Origin: CAYVQE01 sp964454005
GTDB lineage: Bacteria > Myxococcota > B64-G9
NCBI GenBank assembly: GCA_964454005.1
Contig: CAYVQE010000017.1
Coordinates: forward strand, 1-64,000
Direction of reading: 5' to 3'
Length of the DNA: 64,000 bases
Position 1 is the stretch's first letter. Each line of letters starts with the position of its first letter. This document shows, one piece after another, positions 50,002 to 58,994 of this stretch. The position numbers and the translations under genes were made by a program. The notes below the pieces were generated by a model, which saw only the letters and a program-made list of their open reading frames with translations, was not told the DNA's origin and made no database searches.

Positions 50002-50888
50002 GAGCTGGTCTCCTCGGACTGCGGGCCGGGCTGCATCTCGGCCATCACCCGCTGCACGTCCTGCCACACCGGCCGCTTGGCCGCCTCGTTGCGCAGCAGG
50101 TAGGCCGGGTGGTAGGTGGGCATGACGCGCGCCCCGCTGGCTGGGTGGGTGAAAAACCGGCCGCGCAGCTTGGCCATGGAGCGATCGGTGTTGAGCAGGT
50201 AACGCGCGGCCGTACCGCCCAGACACAGGATGTGGCGCGGCCGCAGGATGGCCAGCTGGGCGTCGAGGAACTGGCCGCAGGTGCGCATCTCCTCGTCGCT
50301 CGGGGTGCGATTCGACGGCGGCCGGCACTTGACCACGTTGCAGATGTAGACCCGCTGCCGGTCGAGGCCCATGGCCGCCAGGATGCGCTCCAACAGCTGT
50401 CCGGCCGGGCCGACGAAGGGCCGGCCGGTGCGATCCTCCTCGAAGCCGGGCCCCTCACCCACCAGCACCAGCCGGGCGTTGGCCCGGCCCTCGCCGAAGA
50501 CGATCGAACGGCGGCTGCGCGACAGCGGGCAACGGGTGCAATCGCCGATGCGCCGGTGCAAGGCCTCGAGCTGCTCGGCGGCCTGCTCGACCGGCAGGGG
50601 CGCCGGCGGGCCGGCCGGCGGGGCGGGCTCGCCCGGCCAGCGATCCGGCTCCGGCCCGGCGAACAGGTGGGCCTGGGGCCGCGTCCGCCGACCGGCGGGC
50701 GGTCGGGCTGCGGCCGGCGGCCGGTCGGCCGGCTCGGCGAGCGCCGGTGCCGGCGCCGCCAGCTCCACCTCGGTCCGGCGGTGCGCCAGCTGGCGCAACC
50801 CGAAGTCGCGCAGCAGCCGCAGCTGGGTCTCGACGTCGCGCAGCACCGCGCCCAGCTCGGCCCGCAGCTCTGTTCGCGCCTCTTCCAC
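49998..50888 (-). CDS. udg: Family 4 uracil-DNA glycosylase, iron-sulfur type
   Basis: 296 residues from a GTG at 50888. The first 105 residues are a Pro-Ala-rich extension with a helical start, absent from minimal members. The catalytic domain has the cluster cysteines in GDCTRCPLS, CNVVKCRPP and a later RTCGQF, the motif GEGPGFEEDRTGRPFVG that contacts uracil, and YHPAYLLR. It removes uracil from DNA. It is translationally coupled to nfeD, with which it has no obvious functional link. Confidence 0.93.
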   Translation of the reverse strand: MEEARTELRAELGAVLRDVETQLRLLRDFGLRQLAHRRTEVELAAPAPALAEPADRPPAAARPPAGRRTRPQAHLFAGPEPDRWPGEPAPPAGPPAPLPVEQAAEQLEALHRRIGDCTRCPLSRSRRSIVFGEGRANARLVLVGEGPGFEEDRTGRPFVGPAGQLLERILAAMGLDRQRVYICNVVKCRPPSNRTPSDEEMRTCGQFLDAQLAILRPRHILCLGGTAARYLLNTDRSMAKLRGRFFTHPASGARVMPTYHPAYLLRNEAAKRPVWQDVQRVMAEMQPGPQSEETSS

Positions 50889-50908
50889 GTAAGTCGGCCT
50901 CCCCGGGT

Positions 50909-50935
50909 TTGAACCCCGCTACAGGCTGATATAGC
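50909..50935 (+). promoter_or_regulatory. Candidate promoter of the phospholipase C-like gene
   Basis: TTGAAC (50909-50914) and TATAGC (50930-50935), 15 bases apart, a short spacing. The start codon is 27 bases further on, with GAGGGG between. Confidence 0.35.
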
Positions 50936-50956
50936 ATCTCCCCCCGAGGGGAACAA
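50928..50956 (-). promoter_or_regulatory. Candidate promoter of the udg-nfeD-slipin operon
   Basis: On the minus strand TTGTTC (50956-50951), 17 bases, then TATATC (50933-50928) with a TGC extended -10. It overlaps the divergent promoter of the phospholipase C-like gene, so the two may compete. Confidence 0.45.
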
Positions 50957-50961
50957 GCGCC

Positions 50962-52164
50962 ATGCGAGCCCTGTCCATCCTGAGCGCCGCGCTGCTGCTG
51001 CTGCTGGTCGACACACCGGCATGGGCCTGGGGCCCGGCCGCCCACCTCGATCTGGGCCTGGCGGTGCTGGGCGATCTGGCGCTGGTGGCCCCGGCGGTGG
51101 CCGCGCTGCTGCGCCGCCATGCCGATGACTTCCTGTACGGCTCGCTGGCGGCCGACATCACCATCGGCAAGAACCTGTCGCCCTACCAACTGCATTGCCA
51201 CAACTGGCAAGTGGCGCTGCCGGTGCTGGAGTTGGCCGAGCACGACACCACCCGGGCCTTTGCCTGGGGCTACCTGAGCCACCTGGCCGCCGACACAGTG
51301 GCCCACAACTACTTCGTGCCCTACAAGACGGTCGAGCACTTCGCCCGCCGCGGCGCGGCCCACACCTACTGGGAGCTGCGCTTCGACGCCCACGTGCCGC
51401 ACACCGCCTGGCAGGCGGGCCGGCGGCTGTCGATGCGGGCCTTTGCCGAGCACGATCGCCACCTGCGCAAGATCCTGACCGGTCCGCTGTTTCCCTTCTC
51501 CATCAACAAGCAGCTTTTCAACTCGATGGTGCTGTTCTCACGCCTGCGGCGCTGGCGCAGGACCGCCGAGGCCCATACCCGGCGCACCCAACGTGTGCTG
51601 ACCGACCAGGAGTGGCAAGAGGTGCGCGCCATGTCGCTCGAGCGGGTGCGCGACCTGCTGGCCCGGGGCACGGCGGCCGCCTGCCTGCAGTCCGACCCCA
51701 CCGGCCACCGCAATCTGTTGATCGCCACCGAGCTGCGCCGCCGGCTGCGGCGGCTCAAGCGCCAGCAACGGCTGATCGAGCCCGAGACGATCGGCGCCCG
51801 GTTCAGGCCGCTGTTCCGAGACTCGATCGAGGCCAAGCTCGATCTGCCCTCGCTGCTCGAGCTGATCGATCCGGACAAGCCACCCGCCGCCCGGCGCAAC
51901 CAACGCGGCCTGCTGGCCAACGGCCGGCCGGCCGCGGCCGGTACGCCCAAGGCGCGCCGCACGGCCAAGCACGACCGCAAGGCCCGCGCCAAGGCGGGCA
52001 GGCGGGGCCGAGAGAAGGCCGACGGGACCGAGAAGGCCAAGAGCAGCAAGAAGGGCAAGAAGACCAAAAAGTCCGGCAAGGCCAGGAAAGCCAAGAAGGC
52101 AAAGAAGGCCGAGATTTCCGAAAAGGACAGCGAGCGCAAATCGCGCAGGGAACGCGGAGCCTGA
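50962..52164 (+). CDS. Zinc-dependent phospholipase C-like protein
   Basis: 400 residues with a signal peptide cleaved just before Trp (WAWGPAAH). Zinc ligands typical of the family are visible: WGPAAHLDLG, GSLAADITIG, the pair in QLHCHNW and the helix GYLSHLAADTVAHNYFVP. Residues 25-210 form the helical catalytic domain. The C-terminal about 90 residues are an extreme Lys-Arg-Ala tail (for example AKSSKKGKKTKKSGKARK), which could bind anionic polymers or nucleic acid. Predicted secreted or periplasmic enzyme; the phospholipase activity is inferred from the fold. Confidence 0.85.
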   Translation: MRALSILSAALLLLLVDTPAWAWGPAAHLDLGLAVLGDLALVAPAVAALLRRHADDFLYGSLAADITIGKNLSPYQLHCHNWQVALPVLELAEHDTTRAFAWGYLSHLAADTVAHNYFVPYKTVEHFARRGAAHTYWELRFDAHVPHTAWQAGRRLSMRAFAEHDRHLRKILTGPLFPFSINKQLFNSMVLFSRLRRWRRTAEAHTRRTQRVLTDQEWQEVRAMSLERVRDLLARGTAAACLQSDPTGHRNLLIATELRRRLRRLKRQQRLIEPETIGARFRPLFRDSIEAKLDLPSLLELIDPDKPPAARRNQRGLLANGRPAAAGTPKARRTAKHDRKARAKAGRRGREKADGTEKAKSSKKGKKTKKSGKARKAKKAKKAEISEKDSERKSRRERGA

Positions 52165-52176
52165 GCCGCCCGCACC

Positions 52177-53397
52177 TCAGCGCCGTTTGCGTCCCTTCTT
52201 CTCGGGCAGCAGCGTCAGCAGCCTGTCCAGGATGCGATCGGCCAGCTCGTCCTTGGGCATTCGCTCCAGAGTAGCGACCCCCGCGGAATCGACCAGGCTG
52301 GCCTGGTTGGCATCGACCGCGAAGCCGGCGTCGGGCCGCGACACGTCGTTGGCCACCACCAGGTCGAGCTTCTTGGCCTCCAGCTTGCGCCGGGCCGCGG
52401 CCACCGGGTCGCCGGTCTCGGCGGCGAAGCCCACCAGCACCCGCCGGCCCTTGCGCCGGCCCAGCCCGGCCAGGATGTCGCGGGTGCGTACCCAGTCGAC
52501 TTCCAGGCCGCCGGCGGCCTTCTTGATCTTGGTCCGCCGCGCCCGCCGCGGCCGGTAGTCGGCCACCGCCGCGGCCATGATCAGCGCCTGGCAGCCGGCC
52601 AGGTGGCGCTCGACCGCCACCGCCATTTCGGCCGCCGAGACCACGTCCACCCGCTCCACCCCGTAGGGGGTGGCCAGCGCGGTCGGTCCGCTGACCAACA
52701 CCACCTCGGCGCCGCGCCGGGCCGCGGCCGCGGCCAGGGCGTAGCCCATTTTGCCGCTGGAGCGGTTGGACAAGAAGCGGATCGGATCCAGCGCCTCACG
52801 GGTCGGCCCGGCCGTGATCAGCAACCGGCGGCCGGCCAGGTCGGCCGGGCCCAGCGCCCGCTGGCAGGCGTAGAGAATCTCTGCGGGCTCGGCCATGCGG
52901 CCCGGGCCCTGTTCGCCGCAGGCCATCTCGCCGCTGGCCGGGCCCACCAGCACGAAGCGCTTCAGGCCGCGCAGCCGGCGGACGTTGGCGGCGGTCATGG
53001 GGTTGCGCCACATGCGCGGGTTCATGGCCGGGGCCAGCACCACCGGGCAGGTGCAGGCCAGCAAGGTGGTGGTCAGCAGGTTGTCGGCCAGGCCGCAGGC
53101 CACCTTGGCCAGGGTGTTGGCGGTGGCCGGGGCCACCAGGCACAGGCCGGCGTTGCGGCTGAGGTCGATGTGCTCCATGCCCGAGCGGGCCAGCTGCCCG
53201 CCGCAGCCCACCTCGGCCGGCCGGCCGCACAGAGCCTGGAAGGTCAGCGGCCCGACGAAGCGGGCCGCGTACTCGGTCAGGATCGGCTGCACCTCGGCCC
53301 CGGCCCGCACCAGCAGGCGGGCCAGCTCGCAGGTGCGGTAGGCGGCGATGCCGCCGCTGACCCCGAGCACCACGAACTTGTCTCGCAGACCGGTCAT
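52177..53397 (-). CDS. coaBC: Bifunctional phosphopantothenoylcysteine decarboxylase/synthase
   Basis: 406 residues from the ATG at 53397 with GGAGGGAG upstream. The CoaC half has VLGVSGGIAAYRT, the catalytic His in SGMEHIDLSRN, APAMNPRMW and the substrate flap PASGEMACGEQGPGRM. The CoaB half has ITAGPTREALDPIRFLSNRSSGKMG, AAVADYRP and the late GFAAETGD. It makes phosphopantetheine for coenzyme A. It follows a small secreted-protein gene by 17 bases and ends facing the phospholipase C-like gene, 12 bases away. Confidence 0.96.
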   Translation of the reverse strand: MTGLRDKFVVLGVSGGIAAYRTCELARLLVRAGAEVQPILTEYAARFVGPLTFQALCGRPAEVGCGGQLARSGMEHIDLSRNAGLCLVAPATANTLAKVACGLADNLLTTTLLACTCPVVLAPAMNPRMWRNPMTAANVRRLRGLKRFVLVGPASGEMACGEQGPGRMAEPAEILYACQRALGPADLAGRRLLITAGPTREALDPIRFLSNRSSGKMGYALAAAAARRGAEVVLVSGPTALATPYGVERVDVVSAAEMAVAVERHLAGCQALIMAAAVADYRPRRARRTKIKKAAGGLEVDWVRTRDILAGLGRRKGRRVLVGFAAETGDPVAAARRKLEAKKLDLVVANDVSRPDAGFAVDANQASLVDSAGVATLERMPKDELADRILDRLLTLLPEKKGRKRR

Positions 53398-53414
53398 GCT
53401 CGCTCCCTCCGGGC

Positions 53415-53882
53415 TCAGGCGCGCAACATCAGCCGCCAGCCGCCGTCGAGCTGCAGCCACAGCAGCGGCAGCAGCAGCGGCTCGTCCGCCGGCCGGCCGG
53501 GCAGGCGCAGCGCCAGGTGGAACACCGCCATCACCACCGCCCGCTTGCGCTTGGGCCCGGCCGGCAGCAGCAGCACGTCGGCCAGCTCGAGCCGCTCGAC
53601 GGCCGCGCCCTTGGCGAAGGCGCCGGCCAGTCGGCGCAGAAAGGCCCGGTGCCGGCGGCGATGGGCCTCGGGCTCCAGCGCGCGCTCGGAGATCCGCTGC
53701 CAGGCGGCGAAATCGACCAACCGCTGCGAGGCGCGCTCCAGGTCGCCGGCGCGCAGCGCATCGAGCAGCGCCAGCGCCTCCTGCTGCACCGAGACCGACC
53801 AGGCCGGCTGCTCCTCCCCGGCCGCCGCCCGCGGCAGCAACACGCCCAGCACCGCCAAGCCCGTGGCCATCCATCTGCCCAT
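53415..53882 (-). CDS. Small secreted hypothetical protein
   Basis: 155 residues with a signal peptide (about 1-21, ending RAAAG) and GGGGAGGCGG ahead of the ATG. The mature part is helical then strand-rich (LALLDALRAGDLERASQRLVDFAAWQRI, VMAVFHLALRLPGR, LLWLQLDGGWRLML), the order seen in NTF2-like or lumazine-type small domains; that is inference. It precedes coaBC by 17 bases and is probably cotranscribed. Confidence 0.7.
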   Translation of the reverse strand: MGRWMATGLAVLGVLLPRAAAGEEQPAWSVSVQQEALALLDALRAGDLERASQRLVDFAAWQRISERALEPEAHRRRHRAFLRRLAGAFAKGAAVERLELADVLLLPAGPKRKRAVVMAVFHLALRLPGRPADEPLLLPLLWLQLDGGWRLMLRA

Positions 53883-53922
53883 CGCCGCCTCCCCGGCGCC
53901 GCCGCGGGCGCCGCGCAGCCCA

Positions 53923-53928
53923 GGTATA
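53923..53928 (-). promoter_or_regulatory. -10 box of the coaBC operon
   Basis: CGTGGTATACC on the minus strand contains TATACC with an upstream TGG, 40 bases before the first start codon. A TTGGGT 19 bases upstream is a possible -35 box. Confidence 0.4.
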
Positions 53929-54135
53929 CCACGGACCCCCGCCAGCGACCCAATTTGTCGGCCATCGCAGCAGCCTTGGCCGCCGACAGGGGTTTGAGAT
54001 AGAAAAGCGCGCCGGCGACTCCACCTTGACCTCGAAATCGGGCCATGAGATTTTGAAAGGGAACGAGAAGGAAAAACCGCTTGAAATACATGTTCTTTCG
54101 CATTTTTTCAGGAAAACTTCAAGGGAGAACTCCAG

Positions 54136-57100
54136 ATGAATCGAACGCTCTTCGTGCTGCTCTCGATCTTCGGCCTGCTAGCGGCGAGCGGCTGCGGCGG
54201 GAGCATCGCTTCCCCGGCGGACGGCGGCGTCGGGGACGTCGATGGCTCCGATCCCGACCCGACGGAGATCGACCTCGAGGAATGCGCCGAGTCGGCCTTC
54301 GACTCTGCGCTTGCCGTGTTCGACGGCATCGAGTCGACCTACTTCGTCCGCCAGGGCGGAGACGATGCGCTCGACGGAACCACGCCCGAGACGGCGTTCG
54401 CGACGATCGGCCGCGGCGTCGAGGCGCTTTCGGCCGGGGACACCCTCACGATCGGCCCCGGCGAGTACCACGAGAGCATCGCACGCGAGGGGCTCGGCTC
54501 GGACGCTGCCGACACGGTGATCCAGGCCGCCATCCCCGGCACCGTGATCCTCCGCGGTGACCTGCAAGCGCCCGCTTTCGCGCCGCTCGAGGGCTCGGAC
54601 TTCGTCTACGTGGCCGACTTCGACCCCGAGGTCGAGGTGCAGATGGTCAACGAACTCGACACGCTGACGCCGATCGAGCGTACGGTCAGCCTCAGCGCAC
54701 TCGACGTCATTCCCGGCTTCTTCTATCAGGACCGCGAAGCCGGCAAGCTCTATCTGTCGACGAGCGATCGGCGACCGATCGAGCAGCACCGCTACACGGT
54801 CACCGTGATCGGTACGCACGGCATCTACCTCCGGGATCCGGTCCGCGTGGTCATCGACGGTCTGGTGGCGACCGGCTTCAACACGGCCACGGAGGTCAGC
54901 CATCGCGAAGGCACCCACCGCGCGGTCTGGGGAATGTTCATCCGGGACGGACGAGAGTGCGTGATTCGGCGGGCGCACGTCTACATGAACGGCCGCGGCA
55001 TCGGAACCAACTCCGGCGCCGAGTACGCGGGCAACAACCTCGTCGAACGCTCGCTGGCGCGGGGCAACCACGCGCGCGCCGGGAACAACCAGAGCGACCT
55101 CGGCGGGATCACGCTCATCGATCCCCAGCAGGACGTCGTGCGGTACTCGGAGTCGTTCTTGAACGGCGAGTACGGCATCAACATCCGCGGCGGGGGTGAG
55201 GACGGTCAGCTCGAGTCGCACCAGAGCTTCATGCGCCGCAACCTCGCGTGGGGCAACGGCGCCGAGGACTTCAAGATCAAGACGGGCTACTCGAGCATCC
55301 ACTACGCCGAGAACTGCGTCGCCCTCGGGACCGTCTCGAACACGCCCAACGCTCGGCACTGCCTCATGGGCCGCGGGAGCAGCGGCTTCAGCGACGACAA
55401 CATCCTGCTCGACCAGGAGGCCGACCTCGACCTCGCGGCCGAGTTCGCCGATCCGGACAACCACGACTACCGCCTGCAGGCGACGTCCCGCTTCCGCGGC
55501 GCCGCGCCCGATGGACGCGACCGCGGGCCCTTCCCGTACGAGGCCGACGTCTACTTCGTCTCGCCCGATGGCGACGACGGTGGCGACGGCCTGTCGGTGG
55601 CCCAGGCGTTTCGCACCGTGGCGCGCGCCGCCGAAGCGCTGGCGCCCGGTGACACGCTCTACCTTTCTCCGGGCACCTACGCCGATGACGTCGCGCTCGC
55701 GCTCTCCGGCTCGTCCGACGCGCCCATCGCGATCCGCGGCCGCGGCACCGACCCGGTGATCGTCGAAGGCGCCTGGTCGATCGCCAACAGCCGGCACGTG
55801 GAGATCGAGCGCCTGCACTTCGCCGGGTCCGTCGACGTGCAGGAATCGGAGTTCGTCTCCATCGAGCGCTCGTCCTTCAGCGCGCCCGCGATCGGGCTCT
55901 CGGCCCGCGCCGTCACAGGGCTGAGGCTGATGTACAACCTGTTCACCGGCTTCGGGCAGGCGGGCGTCGAGATCACCGCGTCCGAGCGCACCACCCTCGC
56001 CGGGAACCTCTTCGACAACGACGGAGCGGTCGGCGTGCGCGTAGATGACGCCGCAGCCGTCATCTACGCCGACTACAACGGCTACCGCCACGACAGCATC
56101 GCGTGGCAGGTGGCCGACGGTGGGTGTTCGCTCGACGACGCGCGGCCCGCGCTCGAGACGCACTCGCGGCGCGTCGTGCCGGAGATCGACGCGGCCAGCG
56201 GTCGGCCGGAGGTTCGAAACCGCGTCGACGTCGCAGCCCTCGGCCCATACGCGAGGCCTGTCGGCAACTATCGTGATGGGCGGCCCGAGCCCGAGTTGAG
56301 GCTGACCAAGAGCCCGGAGGTGCACTCGGTGAGCGCGACCACCGCGAACATCGAGTGGGCCACGTCGCTACCCGCGACCACGCACTTCGCGTGGGGGCCG
56401 ACGCCCGCGATGGAGAACGAGGTCGGCTTCCCAGTCCTCTACGCCGGCAGCTACAGCTTCACCGGCCTCGAGCCCGGCACGACCTATTATTTCCAGATCC
56501 GGTCGCTGAGCATCCCGAACATCGTCGACCTCCAGCTCGACCCGGTCGACGTCGACAGCCCCGTGCTCGAGTTCACCACGGCGAGCTCGGACGCAGCGCC
56601 AGCCACTTACTACGTCGCACCCGACGGAGACGACGCGAACTCCGGAACCAGCCGAGCCGACGCGTTTCGCACCATCCAGCGCGCAGCCGACGCCGTCAAC
56701 GTCGGCGACACGGTCTTGATCGACGAAGGCGCCTACGCCGAGCGAGTCGTCGTCCGGGCGACCGGAGCCCCGGGCGCCCCGATCACCTTCCGCAACGTAC
56801 CGGGCGCCAGGGTCCTGCTCGACGGCGCCGGGATGCTCAGCCAGTCCATCGTCGTCGCCGCCAAGCAGAGCCTGGTCTTCGACGGCTTCTTCCTCGACGG
56901 CCACGCCTACTCCAACGCCTTCCCGACCGGGCCCGAGGCGCGCTTCGATAGCTGGCGGGGCGGCCAAGCCGGTCAGTTCAACCTCTACCGGAGCCGCGAC
57001 ATCACGATCTCCCGCACGCTCGCCGACGGCCGAGGCAACGACGCCCGGGACATCACGGCGCACGACGTAGAGAATCTCCTCATTTCGAACATCGTCTCCG

Positions 57101-57630
57101 TCAACAAGTTCGGCGGCGCGCTCTATCTCCTGCATTGCCCGAACGTCCGCGTCGAGCACAGCGTGTTGTTGCGGCCGCAGATCAACTCGGTCTTGCTGCG
57201 CAACGAGGCCGATCAGCCGAGCATCTGGGACGACAACATCTTCACGGACAACCTGAAGAAGAAGGCCGACCTGAACATCCAGATGCTGACGGCGGACCGC
57301 AGCATGACCGGGATGCTCATGACCAACAACGTCTTCCAGATCCGCTCGTTTCCCGTGGAGACGCGCGAGGTCTTCTACTCGACCATGACGCTCCCCGAGG
57401 CGGCCAGCCGAGGCATCGTCGTCGACTACCTCGTCACCGATCCGCAGTACGCCGGCATCGTCGAGTTGATCGACGGCGGAGAAGATCCGCCATCGTTCCC
57501 CCCCGACCGGTTCGCAGGCCGTCTGGATCTCGAGTTCGACTTCGGCCTCTTCTTCGCCACCGACCCCGAGGTCGTCTCGCGTGACATCGGCCTGCGGCCC
57601 GAACTCTTCGAAGGTGGGCTGCCCAACTGA
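54136..57630 (+). CDS. Parallel beta-helix lipoprotein with three DUF1565-like modules
   Basis: 1164 residues. The signal peptide ends in LAASGC (Cys20), giving a lipoprotein. Three copies of the DUF1565/pectate-lyase-like opening occur: YFVRQGGDDALDGTTPETAF, YFVSPDGDDGGDGLSVAQAF and YYVAPDGDDANSGTSRADAF, each followed by a GDTLYLSPGTY-type strand and right-handed beta-helix coils. A fibronectin type III-like segment lies between the second and third (TTANIEWATSLPATTHFAWG). Such proteins often bind or cleave polysaccharide, but no catalytic residues can be assigned. Leucine is often CTC here while the neighbours use CTG almost only, suggesting horizontal transfer. Confidence 0.85.
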   Translation: MNRTLFVLLSIFGLLAASGCGGSIASPADGGVGDVDGSDPDPTEIDLEECAESAFDSALAVFDGIESTYFVRQGGDDALDGTTPETAFATIGRGVEALSAGDTLTIGPGEYHESIAREGLGSDAADTVIQAAIPGTVILRGDLQAPAFAPLEGSDFVYVADFDPEVEVQMVNELDTLTPIERTVSLSALDVIPGFFYQDREAGKLYLSTSDRRPIEQHRYTVTVIGTHGIYLRDPVRVVIDGLVATGFNTATEVSHREGTHRAVWGMFIRDGRECVIRRAHVYMNGRGIGTNSGAEYAGNNLVERSLARGNHARAGNNQSDLGGITLIDPQQDVVRYSESFLNGEYGINIRGGGEDGQLESHQSFMRRNLAWGNGAEDFKIKTGYSSIHYAENCVALGTVSNTPNARHCLMGRGSSGFSDDNILLDQEADLDLAAEFADPDNHDYRLQATSRFRGAAPDGRDRGPFPYEADVYFVSPDGDDGGDGLSVAQAFRTVARAAEALAPGDTLYLSPGTYADDVALALSGSSDAPIAIRGRGTDPVIVEGAWSIANSRHVEIERLHFAGSVDVQESEFVSIERSSFSAPAIGLSARAVTGLRLMYNLFTGFGQAGVEITASERTTLAGNLFDNDGAVGVRVDDAAAVIYADYNGYRHDSIAWQVADGGCSLDDARPALETHSRRVVPEIDAASGRPEVRNRVDVAALGPYARPVGNYRDGRPEPELRLTKSPEVHSVSATTANIEWATSLPATTHFAWGPTPAMENEVGFPVLYAGSYSFTGLEPGTTYYFQIRSLSIPNIVDLQLDPVDVDSPVLEFTTASSDAAPATYYVAPDGDDANSGTSRADAFRTIQRAADAVNVGDTVLIDEGAYAERVVVRATGAPGAPITFRNVPGARVLLDGAGMLSQSIVVAAKQSLVFDGFFLDGHAYSNAFPTGPEARFDSWRGGQAGQFNLYRSRDITISRTLADGRGNDARDITAHDVENLLISNIVSVNKFGGALYLLHCPNVRVEHSVLLRPQINSVLLRNEADQPSIWDDNIFTDNLKKKADLNIQMLTADRSMTGMLMTNNVFQIRSFPVETREVFYSTMTLPEAASRGIVVDYLVTDPQYAGIVELIDGGEDPPSFPPDRFAGRLDLEFDFGLFFATDPEVVSRDIGLRPELFEGGLPN

Positions 57631-58076
57631 AGGTGGCGGGGTAGCGATGCCTTCGTTTCGCGCCTGCCAATCGCTCGAGATGGGTGTGGAAGCGCGATCT
57701 GTGCGAACGGGGTGATCAGATCCAGGGCCGCGTATCGTCGCGGCGGCGGGGTTGGGTTGTCCTCCCCAACGAGGGCGGTGGTCACCACGGCCCGTTTTTA
57801 CGACGGGCAGGCACTGGGCCGGGGTCGAGTGACCAACGCGTCGTAGGGCGACAGGTTCGGTTCGGCGATGAGAACAGCAAAAAATGGATGCTCATTTGTT
57901 CCGTGCCTGCATCGATGCATGGGCGGACGGCCCCGTTGTGCCCGAGGTCTAGGTCACCAAGGAGCCACGTGAGCCCGAAGTCGTGTCGAGCGCGGCTCGG
58001 TGCCTGACTTGTCGATTCAGAATCATGGACCTCTACGGCCCATGGGTCACCTGCCTACGTAGGGGCGACTGAGCGC
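57631..58076. other. Intergenic region without a supported gene
   Basis: The only sizeable frame (57684-58007) has no family resemblance or start signal and is rejected. Base composition is lower in GC than the flanks. It may mark the downstream edge of the foreign segment carrying the beta-helix gene. Confidence 0.45.
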
Positions 58077-58211
58077 TACCTGCCCTTCGGCGCGCTGCAC
58101 ATCTTCGGCCTCGAGGTGAGCGCGGATTCGCAATGGGCGCTGTGGCGGCTGCTGCTGCGGCTGGAGGATTCAGGCCGGATCGAGCCCCTTGCGGCCGAAG
58201 GCAATCCGTGA
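58077..58211 (+). pseudogene. Coding remnant of unknown gene
   Basis: A frame without a start codon reads YLPFGALHIFGLEV, then SADSQWALWRLLLRLEDSGRIEPL and a stop at 58211, with coding-like amino-acid composition. An ATG at 58024 begins a similar reading (MDLYGPWVTC) but in another frame that stops at 58072, so a frameshift or deletion is likely. The family is not recognised. Confidence 0.3.
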
Positions 58212-58279
58212 CGCAATGAGCGTGCTGTGCGGATGATGCAACCGTGGTGGATTTTTCTCCGCATCCGCCGAGGGCGCAC

Positions 58280-58645
58280 ATGGCTGAGGACATCCTGATC
58301 ATCGAACGACCCATCGAGCCTGGTGAGTTGGCTCGGCTGGTCGATCGTTTCTTCGGCGACATGGTCAAGCTGGTCATCGACGTCCGACGCCGGGTCGTGG
58401 CGGTCGGAGGCGAGTTGCACGCCGACGCCGAGCGCTTGCTGCTCGAGGCCGGCGGCGAGCAGGCGGACCTGTGGGGGGCGAACTACTACCCCGGCCAGGG
58501 GCCGGAGGCTTGCCTGGAGTATACCGCCCTGATCAACATCAGCCCGGCTCGGGACAATCCCGGCATGGAGATCATGGACCCGGCTATCCGGACCGCGGTC
58601 CGCGAGATCGTCTTCGAGTTGGTCGGCCGAGGGGAGGCGCTGTAG
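58280..58645 (+). CDS. DUF5674 family protein
   Basis: 121 residues from the ATG at 58280; a GTG at 58244 is in frame but has no signal. The sequence matches DUF5674: ILIIERPIEPGELARLVDRFFGDMVKLVIDVRRRVVAVGGELHADAERLLLEAGG, then LWGANYYPGQGPEACLEYTALINISPARDN and a C-terminal helix. The family has no known function. One base separates its stop from the next start, so the two genes form a pair. Confidence 0.82.
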   Translation: MAEDILIIERPIEPGELARLVDRFFGDMVKLVIDVRRRVVAVGGELHADAERLLLEAGGEQADLWGANYYPGQGPEACLEYTALINISPARDNPGMEIMDPAIRTAVREIVFELVGRGEAL

Positions 58646-58646
58646 C

Positions 58647-58991
58647 ATGGCGCCCCAGCATGCCGGCCTGACGCCCGAGCGCTGGGCCGGGTTCAGCCGC
58701 GACCAGCAGCTGCTGATGATCGGCAACGAACTCCACCGGGCCTCGAAGTTGTTGGACGAAGGTGGGCAGCGGCTGCTGGCATGTTACGAACGCGCACTCG
58801 CGCTGGCCGATCTGACCATCGCCACCCAACAGGCGCCGGGCTTCAGGCGGGAGCTATTGCGCTGGCGCGATCTGCTCGCCACACTCTATCTCGAGCCACA
58901 CCCGACCTCGGCCGATCCGCTGCAGAGAGCCATCAAGGCCCTGCTGATGCTCGATCCCATCGCCTACCGCCAAGTCCCGTACGTGCTCTGA
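58647..58991 (+). CDS. Small helical hypothetical protein paired with DUF5674
   Basis: 114 residues starting one base after the DUF5674 stop. The pattern RWAGFSRDQQLLMIGNELHRASKLLDEGG, then CYERALALADLTIA and RRELLRWRDLLATLYL is all helical and recalls a small family often found beside DUF5674-type genes; that recollection is unverified. The pairing suggests a toxin-antitoxin-like or regulatory couple, but nothing in the sequence proves it. Confidence 0.65.
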   Translation: MAPQHAGLTPERWAGFSRDQQLLMIGNELHRASKLLDEGGQRLLACYERALALADLTIATQQAPGFRRELLRWRDLLATLYLEPHPTSADPLQRAIKALLMLDPIAYRQVPYVL

Positions 58992-58994
58992 GCC

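Noticed and set aside
50891..50920. Possible tRNA T-arm (GGGTTTGAACCC) next to the udg start
   Set aside because: The pairing is offset by one base and no acceptor, D or anticodon arm can be built around it; the spacer to the divergent gene is only 73 bases.
57796..57815. Terminator-like CCCG..CGGG around a T-run
   Set aside because: The T-run is in the loop, not after the stem, and the stem is only four pairs.
57684..58007. Open frame of 107 codons after the beta-helix gene
   Set aside because: No ribosome-binding site, no family resemblance and an amino-acid mix typical of out-of-frame GC-rich DNA.
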